Source: Sambucus nigra (Eukaryota; Streptophyta; Magnoliopsida; Dipsacales; Adoxaceae). Taken from it: a stretch of DNA of 64,000 bases. The notes under the pieces are model-generated. The model was not told the origin of the DNA and did not search any database. It saw only the letters and a program-made list of their open reading frames with translations. Every line of letters starts with the position of its first letter. Position 1 is the first letter of the stretch. The position numbers and the translations under genes were made by a program. Shown here in pieces: positions 56,902 to 64,000 of the stretch. The stretch spans positions 123,813,810 to 123,877,809 of the forward strand of contig OX422220.1 in the NCBI GenBank assembly GCA_949130495.1, read 5' to 3'.

Positions 56902-56949
56902 TGGTAACCGGTTACCAGTCATTTTGTAGCGCCCTTGATCTATAAAAGG
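56902..56949 (+). promoter_or_regulatory. Pararetroviral promoter: palindrome plus TATA box
   Basis: A perfect 14-bp palindrome GGTAACCGGTTACC (56902-56915) lies 24 nt upstream of TATAAAAGGG (56940-56949). A poly-A signal AATAAA follows at 57107-57112, about 160 nt downstream. This matches the caulimovirid plan in which a poly-A signal sits shortly after the start of transcription, giving terminally redundant RNA. Confidence 0.7.
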
Positions 56950-57106
56950 GAGCGTCCATTTATGTTTTAGACATAAGGAGTTAGAGAGTGAGAGGTTGTT
57001 AGACTTTTAGAGAGAGAGTATGCTTGTAGAGAGTAATATGTATATGAGTGAGTAAACCTCTCATAGTTAGGGGAGAGGGGAGAGTTGTATTTACTTATGC
57101 AATGCA

Positions 57107-57112
57107 ATAAAA
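57107..57112 (+). terminator. Pararetroviral polyadenylation signal
   Basis: AATAAA in gcaataaaagtattttc, about 160 nt downstream of the TATA box. Confidence 0.6.
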
Positions 57113-57512
57113 GTATTTTCTTTTCCAGAAATCTCTTATGTTAAGTTGTTATTATTTTACAAATTGTCTCCAACTTTCTGTTCATAGAGGACTATTGTGT
57201 GGAACCTCTGGTGTAGCACACAAGGTGTTATACTGGTGAACCGCCGTCAGGTGCCGATTAGCCGTGAGCCGTTAGCCAGGTGGGCGTTAGGCGTGAAGGT
57301 GTACAGGAAGGAAACGGGTCAACCGCCAAAGTAGTGGATTGAGGTGCGACACATAAAGAGAGAGTTGTAGGAGGCCGAGACCGGAGAAGAATAGTGACAA
57401 AGCTGAAGAGACAAAGGGAAGAAGATAAAGATATTGCAGACCAGAAGGAATGTATAAACTCGAACCAAACCCTTAACTATTTTACATATTATTATTTTAA
57501 GAAGAATCTTAT

Positions 57513-58244
57513 ATGATCTTACAAATCACTAAAGACTTTTTAGAATTTGTTAATCAAACAAGTTTAGACTTAACTAGAGAAATTCAAGACTGGACTCTTA
57601 CAGACCCTAAAGATAAAGAACTTATAGAATCTGCTTTAGTATATGCAGGTGGTACTTTTAAATACATAGACCAGATAATTGAGTGGTTAGGAAGAGAAGT
57701 ACCTAGAACAGAAATAATTAGAACAGGGATCCGAGATCTCTTTAGACAAAAACTAAGAACTGAAGATTTTGCAGAAGAACTATCAAGACCTGAAAAATAT
57801 CAAGAATACACTAGGATACTTGAAGATAGTATAGACATATTAAAATTTATTAGACGAAAAAGGTTAGCTGAAACAAAGGCTACTTTAATTAGAGCCGGAG
57901 GAATCCACCCTCTCCTTAAAAACGTAGAGACAGCTGCCCCTAGAACATACCGTATATTTTTGTCATCTTATGGTGATAATAATTTAGACGAATTTATAGA
58001 TAACGATATAATTGATATTATTAATCAAATATATAAAGAAACTAGACAGATAAATCCACGATACTGTATAAGGTATTTAAGACTAGAATATTTTCCATCA
58101 AAACCTCTTTCAGTTTCTAGACTCCCTGAAGAAATTATTTATATAGATAATCCTCGATATTCAGAACTCCAGTACGATAGTGATGGAAGAAGCTTGAGAA
58201 GTAGCAGTAGCCCTGAAACTTCCACAATTAGACTTCCCAATTAA
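57513..58244 (+). CDS. Caulimovirid-associated ORF, 243 codons, function unknown
   Basis: The only long uninterrupted frame of the insertion. It starts MILQITKDFLEFVNQTSLDL, is rich in charged residues and isoleucine, and ends in a serine-rich tail (GRSLRSSSSPETSTIRLPN). No domain or membrane segment is recognised. It lies about 570 nt downstream of the promoter, where a leader would end and a first viral ORF could start. Its base use (many AGA and GAC words) matches the other viral parts. It could be a virion-associated or movement-related protein; I cannot tell which. Confidence 0.5.
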   Translation: MILQITKDFLEFVNQTSLDLTREIQDWTLTDPKDKELIESALVYAGGTFKYIDQIIEWLGREVPRTEIIRTGIRDLFRQKLRTEDFAEELSRPEKYQEYTRILEDSIDILKFIRRKRLAETKATLIRAGGIHPLLKNVETAAPRTYRIFLSSYGDNNLDEFIDNDIIDIINQIYKETRQINPRYCIRYLRLEYFPSKPLSVSRLPEEIIYIDNPRYSELQYDSDGRSLRSSSSPETSTIRLPN

Positions 58245-58429
58245 TTAAGAGTTAAAATAAGCTTAAAAGACCTTAGAAATCATTGGGGTAAAAATTGATA
58301 TTCCCTATAACTTAGAAGAAGTTAAAAGACATCGCGATCCCAAAAGGTGGTCCTAAATAGACAAAACGGTCCCTAGATAATTCTTGGACGGTAGCGGTCC
58401 GTAAACTCTGTCCGTATACGATCCGGCCC

Positions 58430-58445
<16 letters not shown>
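58245..58445. other. Right end of the pararetrovirus insertion
   Basis: Non-coding. Ends tccgtatacgatccggcc followed by (CT)n and then the TA tract. The left end (gctcaggtgcggacttcctgtgcggac, 51535-51561) and this end resemble the ends of the MITE at 25970-26404. Confidence 0.45.
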
Positions 58446-58507
<62 letters not shown>

Positions 58508-58625
58508 TCATTATCCCTATATATATACACTAATCCTGCACCCTTAGGTTAAGACCATTTGGCGCAATGTAATGATTATTATTACCAAGTCTACTAATTT
58601 CACACGGTAGAAATATCCACAAGTT

Positions 58626-58657
<32 letters not shown>

Positions 58658-58671
58658 GTCACATCATCCCT

Positions 58672-58713
<42 letters not shown>

Positions 58714-58714
58714 T
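58446..58714. repeat. TA and CA microsatellites in the LARD right LTR
   Basis: A (TA)n tract of about 60 bp (58446-58505), then LTR sequence matching 43406, then (CA)n-(TA)n at 58626-58656 and (TA)n at 58675-58711. Confidence 0.85.
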
Positions 58715-60703
58715 AATCCTGCACCCCCGGGCCCATTAGTGCACCTATTAAGAGAATCCTGCATCCCCAGGTTAGCACCCATTAATGCACCTATCAATAA
58801 TAATCCAGCACCCCCGGGTTATCACCCATTAGTTCGCCTATCAATAACAATCCATCACCCTTGGGTTATCACCCATTAGTGCGCCTATTAAGAGAATCCT
58901 ACATCCCCGGGTTAGCACCCATTAGTACACTTATCAATAACAATCCATCACCCGGGGTTGTCACACATTAGTGCGCCTATCAATAACAATCCAGCACCCC
59001 CGGGTTATCAATCATCCTTGTACCCCCGGGTTTTTACCCATTAGTACACTTAACAATAGAGTTTCTGCACCCCCGAGTTATCACTCATAAGTGCGCTTAA
59101 TTATAAGATTCTTGCACTCCCACGTTATCACCCATTAGTGCTCTTAGCAATAATATCGCATAATACGCATACACACGTCTTATTAAAATTTATAGGTATT
59201 TTCTTAACCTACATATATACTTCTCATACGTATTTTAATCTCAACATTACGTATAGTATAAATATTTAGAATACTATTTGTCTCGTAATCTCCAAGGTAA
59301 ATTCTCTCTATACCGAAATAATTAAAGTATTAATTCGCACATGCTTTTCTCGAAATTCTGCTTTATTTAAGTATACCATCGGGCAGTTTCTCTCACTCCA
59401 ATAAACCGGTAACCTCAAGAGTGGACTCTAAGAAAATTCCCAAAATTTCACTACGTCGCTCGAACCATAAGGGTTGTCGCTCGAACGATTGCCACGTGTC
59501 ATTCGAGCGACTTCGCGCGAGATACAAGTCTCGCTCGAACGAGACTTCGCGCGACGCGCACTAGTTCATCCCCTTTGTCCAGAATTCAGCATTTTCAACA
59601 TTTTTTAACCTAAAAATCTCTAACACTCAACACCTAACACCTCATCATCAATCCCAATCAAGCCATAACAAGCCATAACAGGTTATATAACATTCCTAAC
59701 ATCCTATGATCATTAATTCGTCATCAATCATCAAAATTATATGAAATCCCCAAATTAATTCATATGAACCCTGGTTTCCAAATTTTCAATTAAAGATCCT
59801 AATCAATTCAGATTCGTTCATCAATATATAATTCAATTTCGTGATTAATCCTCTACATACATGAAGGAATTTCAATCACTAATTAACCCAGTCCTTAATC
59901 ATAATTTAAATCTCCAATTTTCACCCAATTAACATGTAAATCATGATTAATTTCACCTACTCTAACATGAGTATGATTTTTGCTAGAAGAAAGCAAGTAA
60001 TAAACACTTGCCTTAAATCGAAGGTCTGAATCCTTTAGTGATGTTGGTATAGACGCGCTCCTCTCTTCCCGATCTACGCGTTGGTGGTGGTGGTTGTGCA
60101 AGGTGATGATAATTTGACCTTCCCTCTTGGAAATTGGTTCTCCCTCACACCCTCTATGGTCGTTCTTTACTTTCTGTATCTCTCAACCCTAAAGGACTTT
60201 TCTTGGCTGATAAAATAACTCTCAATTTTCGTCCATTAATTAAACTCAAAAATACAATTTACCATAATGCCCTCTCGGGGCGCCGGTTAGGCCTAAAATT
60301 GCCCCGGGACCCAAACTAAACACCCATGTATACTATTTTGACTATCTCGACCCTCTCGGACTCAACGGCGCACTCCAAATGACCATACGAGTTAATAAAA
60401 ATAATTTCTCTTTTATCCCAGTCAATTAGTCTCGACACGACTCACATGCACGTCGGACTTAAATTATCAAACTGTTGTATTTCTCACTTCCATCAATTTA
60501 TCAAATATCATAATTTCATATTACATATCACACTGTAATATTCAATAATTCTCAACAATAAGTATTAACCCTTGGCACGCTAGTTAATAATTATTTTAAT
60601 CCGGATTAATTAACAATTAACTTCTCGCATTTTACTTCAATTAATCCAACAAAAATAATTAATCACAAAATTATTTAAATCATTAAAAATACGGGGTGTT
60701 ACA

Positions 60704-61180
60704 TGGAGTTATGTGGGTTCCTTGAGTTGGCATATCATGAGATGTAGCAACGACGGATCGTGGTGGACAGATGTAAAAGGGACCCAATCTCGTCGAGGTG
60801 GAGATTTACGAGTGCTTTGACTTGTTTGAGCAAAAGTGGGTACATCTCACATTGAAAAAAGAGGAGAGTAGGGGTGGACATGGGTAGGTTTAGTTCGATT
60901 CCATAACAAAACTCAAACCAGAACCCATAGCTTTCACATAATTAGAACCATACCCAAACGAATCATGTTATGGAACCAAACCAACTATGATTCGCTTTAG
61001 TTTTTATTTGGGCTATTTCGGGTTTCTTTATGGTTACATTTATTTTAAAAACCTAAAATAGTAAAATATTAAGCCAACATATCATAAAATTTAAACATTT
61101 GCATATCTAAGTTAACACCAAAAATAACATATATTTACTAATGTTTAAATATATCATTACTTCCAAGTTTAAAAACACAT
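60704..61180. other. Flanking sequence right of the LARD-like element
   Basis: Begins with the TGGAG target copy. No gene recognised; AT-rich from 60870. Confidence 0.5.
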
Positions 61181-62085
61181 TGATATGCCCTAAATGTACC
61201 CAACAGCTCAGAGACACCAGCCTCGGCCAGGGAGATGGCCGAGGTTAGAAGGGCCCCAGATTGGTAACCAGTGGTCTCGTCCTAAGCAAGGTTGGCCATG
61301 GCCGACGTTACTAGTTGCTTCACAGTCAGACAAATAGCTGAGGTCTTCGTGATCCATGGGGACAGTTATCCATCAGGTCGGTCGGAGCCGACATCACGCC
61401 TACATCATACAGCAACCTCGGCTGGGTATAAGCCGAGGAAACAGAGACTATACAATCATCGTAATCAGCCTCGGCTAGGAATCGGCCGAGGTTCCTGCTA
61501 CTCCAACATAACCTCAGCCTAGGACGAAGTTACAACTCCACCTGCCTTACCTCGGCTTTCCTACCGAGCCGAGACCATCGTGAATAACCTCGGATTGGGC
61601 AGCTACCAGACTTCACCAACCTCATACTCTTCTAGGTCGAGGTTGGTACTGAATGAAGACAACCGAGCATTCATATGCACATGCATAGCTGGGAACACGT
61701 GTGATAAATCAGTTATAACCGAATCGTTCCCCTCACGTGAGGGAATATTTTATCATTATTCTCTACATGTGACAGGTGTCTTCATTAGATTGTCTAGATC
61801 AACACACACATGTTCATTGCATGCATGGGGGTGCATTACACCCCCCCCCCCCCCCACACACACTATATATGCTTGCCTTCTCCTATATGGAGGGGGATCC
61901 CTGAAACTACAACCCTAGCTGAAACTCTGTCCAATTATGCAGTAGAGAGAGCAAGCTTGAGAGATTGTATCCATGGTCGTTAGTGCCTTATTTTAGTGAC
62001 CTTACTCACTCACTTGCACAGTGGACGTATGCCTAATTGGCTGAACCACTTATATATTAGTGTTCATCCTCTTCTCCTCACCTCC

Positions 62086-62122
<37 letters not shown>

Positions 62123-62215
62123 TTACATCTATATATTCTCCTGCGTTGCCATTGCTATCACTGATTTGAGTTTACTAACACCTTGAAGGGTGGTGCTATT
62201 TGCAGCATCATCATT

Positions 62216-62234
62216 TTGGCGCTGTCTATGGGAA
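62216..62234 (+). other. Primer-binding site of the Tat-type element
   Basis: ttggcgctgtctatgggaa, close to the TTGGCGCCGTCTGTGGGA site common to Tat/Ogre elements, just after the LTR end. Confidence 0.8.
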
Positions 62235-62393
62235 CGAGAAGCTATCTCTTCCTCATTTTCTACTTAACCTCACCGGAGACTCTTGTGGTGAACCAGGCCT
62301 CACCCCTTGCGTGGAGCTGTTTCATTTCACCATTGAAAGAGGTCCATTAAGGTACTAAACTCACCTACTTCATAAGCTCTTTAGTGTTAACAT

Positions 62394-64000
62394 ATGGAAC
62401 CCGAGTTACCACCACCTCTTCCACTGCCTGGTGCTAGAGGACCTAGTTCCAGCCAGGCACCACCTCAGTCCAAAATGGCGGAGGTTGCAGCAACCTTGAG
62501 GTCTTTGGCTGCAACATAACAAGCAATAAAGGAGCAATTTGCACAACTCAGTCAAAATATGATGAGACCACCTGGGGTCTCACCGGAGATGATCACTCCG
62601 GCGACTATTCAGCTCCATCCTGAAGCCAGGGGACCACCCCAGGCACCACGAAAAGACCAACCAATGCCTCAACGGAGGAGGGGCGTTGCTGACCCTAGGC
62701 GTTTGCGTCTGGGGAGGCAAGGACACCCTTGCCTTGAGGATAGGTATGATGATTTGAAGGCAGAAGACGCTCCAGAAGATTATTGGGAGCCGTATAAGGT
62801 TTCAAATAACACAGTACGTCCTATCCAGCAGAGCCGAGGTTGTGGAGGCAGAAAAAGTGAAGGAGCCCAACAAAGAGGATCATCTTTTGATCGATTGAGC
62901 AGAGGGGCGGCCTTTGAAAGGCTCGGCCCAATAAATGACCTAAGATAGAGGTTGTCCAGGTTGAGAAGTACAACCGACTCACAAAGGGAAGAGGTGGAAC
63001 GTCGGCCTCATCCAGGACGAGGTAGGGACTAAGAAGAGGTCAACAGCCGACGTTGTGCTGTGGCTGGGGAACCCTGAGTCCACCCCTTGAAGTTGGATGG
63101 GGACAACCTTGACCAGGACGACGTTGCAAGACCATGGAATAACTCCATCCAACGTCTTGAGGAAAAGATAGGAGACCTCATCAAAAGCCGAGACCTATTG
63201 CAAAGAGGTTTCTCAGAGGGCTCTCCGTTCGTGGCCAAGATAGTGAGCTTACCAACCCCTGCCAAGTTTAAGACACCTACGGTGTCTCCCAAATATGATG
63301 GTAGCACCAACCCTATACATCATATTGAGATGTACCAGTCTCCGGCGGATATTTACTCAATAACAGATGAGATAAAGTGTCGGGCCTTCTCTGGGACTTT
63401 GACGGGAGCAGCACACATATGGTTTACTTATCTTCCGAAGAACTCAATAGAAAACTTTAAGGGCTTGGCTGAATGGTTCATTCACAATTTATCTTTTGGG
63501 GTAAGACCTCAAAAGAAGACCACCCATCTATTGTACGTCAAGTAAGGCAAGAACAAAAGTCTAAGAGACTACATCGCTAGATTTAACAAAGAAAAACTGG
63601 AGGTTGAAGATTACGAAGAGAATATAGATATGACCACTCTCATAGGAGGTCTCCAGAAAGGGAAGTCGTTATGGAAGCTCATAGAAGACCCTCCCAAGTC
63701 CATGGCAGAGTTATTAGCAACTGCACGTAAGGTCATGGACACTGAAGAGGCCATGGCCACAAAGTATGAGGATGAGAACGATAGTGGCAGCGGGAAGTTC
63801 CAAAGAAAGAAGGACGAAAAGAAGAGGTCAGCTGACGACAAGTTTGCACGTTATACCACTCTAACTGTGAGCTGAAAACACATCCTCAATGAGATCAAGA
63901 ATGACCCGTCTCTGAGATGGCTAGAGAAGCTGAAGGATCCTCCATATAAGAGGAACGAGAACTTGTGGTGCGAGTTCCACCAGGACCATGGCCATGTGAC
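62394..64000 (+). pseudogene. Tat-type gag, one frame with several nonsense codons
   Basis: ATG at 62394 (MEPELPPPLPLPGARG). The same frame runs to the window end without frameshift but is cut by stops at 62517, 62946, about 63030, 63073, 63543 and 63873. The conserved Retrotrans_gag block is at about 63270-63520: SPKYDGSTNPIHHIEMYQ, KCRAFSGTLTGAAHIWF and LPKNSIENFKGLAEWF. Later LRDYIARFNKEKL, LWCEFHQDHGHV and a run before the zinc knuckle match Tat/Athila gags. It would form the particle shell; the protease and polymerase lie beyond the window. Confidence 0.88.

Larger units (their letters stand above)
51528..58445 (+). mobile_element. Endogenous caulimovirid (plant pararetrovirus) insertion
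   Basis: Inserted between two TA-microsatellite halves of the LARD LTR. It carries a tRNA-Met primer site followed by a short coding fragment, a reverse transcriptase/RNase H remnant, two downstream coding regions, a TATA promoter with a downstream poly-A signal, and a 243-codon frame. There is no LTR pair or integrase, as expected for Caulimoviridae. Stops, frame breaks and an LTR inserted at about 52060-54422 make it a dead copy. The genus was not assigned. Movement and coat protein regions were not recognised, so the copy may be partial or rearranged. Confidence 0.85.
42444..60703 (-). mobile_element. LARD-like long-LTR element with nested insertions
   Basis: Both LTRs begin (plus strand) TGTGACACCCCGCCCAATTAAA, at 42444 and 50581, and end GGGGTGTTACA, at 46795 and 60703. 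The target duplication TGGAG is perfect (42439-42443 and 60704-60708). A primer-binding site (minus GGTTGTATCAGAGC, 50567-50580) and a polypurine tract (minus AAGGGGGAGAAGTA, about 46796-46809) place the 5' LTR on the right. Without insertions the LTRs are about 3.1-3.2 kb. The interior, 46796-50580, has no coding domain. Long LTRs around a non-coding interior match the LARD class. Confidence 0.9.
50581..60703 (-). repeat. LARD 5' LTR (right), split by a pararetrovirus insertion
   Basis: The first part, 50581-51527, matches 42444 onward. It stops in a TA microsatellite and resumes at about 58446 in a TA tract, with ctcattatccctatatatatacac matching 43406. The 47-bp minisatellite (58715-59155) and a TCGAACGA cluster (59455-59560) follow. 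Confidence 0.88.
61181..64000 (+). mobile_element. Tat-type Ty3 retrotransposon, 5' part
   Basis: An LTR of about 1.0 kb (start tgatatgccc at 61181 tentative, end near 62213) carries many cctcggc/gccgagg words and a TATA-like ctatatatgc at about 61863. The primer-binding site ttggcgctgtctatgggaa begins at 62216, the Tat/Ogre-type site. A proline-rich leader and gag follow and run off the window. The 3' LTR is not in the window, so the start and TSD could not be confirmed. Confidence 0.82.

Overview
This is plant nuclear DNA, very probably from a flowering plant. It is AT-rich and dominated by nested transposable elements (CACTA, Ty1/copia, Ty3/gypsy, a LARD-like long-LTR element, a tRNA-derived SINE, MITEs). 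It also carries an endogenous plant pararetrovirus, a chloroplast-derived ndhH fragment and one intron-rich host locus, an NADP-dependent malic enzyme (NADP-ME). I see no rRNA or tRNA gene, CRISPR array or bacterial-style operon. The species cannot be read from the sequence.

Layout. 1-646 is the end of a retroelement LTR that runs off the window. 647-1668 is microsatellite plus the end of a minus-strand CACTA transposon. 2400-10190 is a copia-type LTR split by a complete CACTA element (3193-9890, TSD GGT) with broken TNP2-like and Ptta-like genes. 10237-11190 is a decayed plant mobile domain (PMD) gene. 11870-12990 is a tandem array of about 121 bp. 13000-15400 is a degenerate Ty3-LTR-like region. 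16451-25391 (minus) holds 18 NADP-ME exons; the introns contain a solo LTR (19359-20529, TSD AGTAC) and a foldback MITE, and two more MITEs lie just upstream. A Ty3/gypsy element follows (27151-41513, TSD ATCAG). It is interrupted by a copia element (28290-34181, TSD GTTAT), a young gag-protease-only copia element (37183-40460, TSD CTATA), a chloroplast ndhH fragment (35425-35619) and a SINE in its 3' LTR (41184-41379). Next is a LARD-like element (42444-60703, TSD TGGAG) with 3.1-3.2 kb LTRs and a 3.8 kb non-coding interior. Its left LTR carries a second solo LTR (43919-45152, TSD ACAAT). Its right LTR is split at a TA microsatellite by an endogenous caulimovirid (51528-58445), which is itself split by another LTR. 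The window ends in a Tat-type Ty3 element (about 61181 to 64000).

Functionally, only the malic enzyme is a recognisable host metabolic gene. Its catalytic residues are all present, but I find three apparent lesions: a 1-nt deficit at one exon junction, a missing AG acceptor, and a 17-nt deletion that shifts frame. Its first exon is also not seen, so it may be a young pseudogene. Most transposon genes are broken by stops or deletions. The exception is the gag-protease-only copia, whose frame is open and whose LTRs are almost identical. The flanking duplications allow the insertions to be ordered in time.
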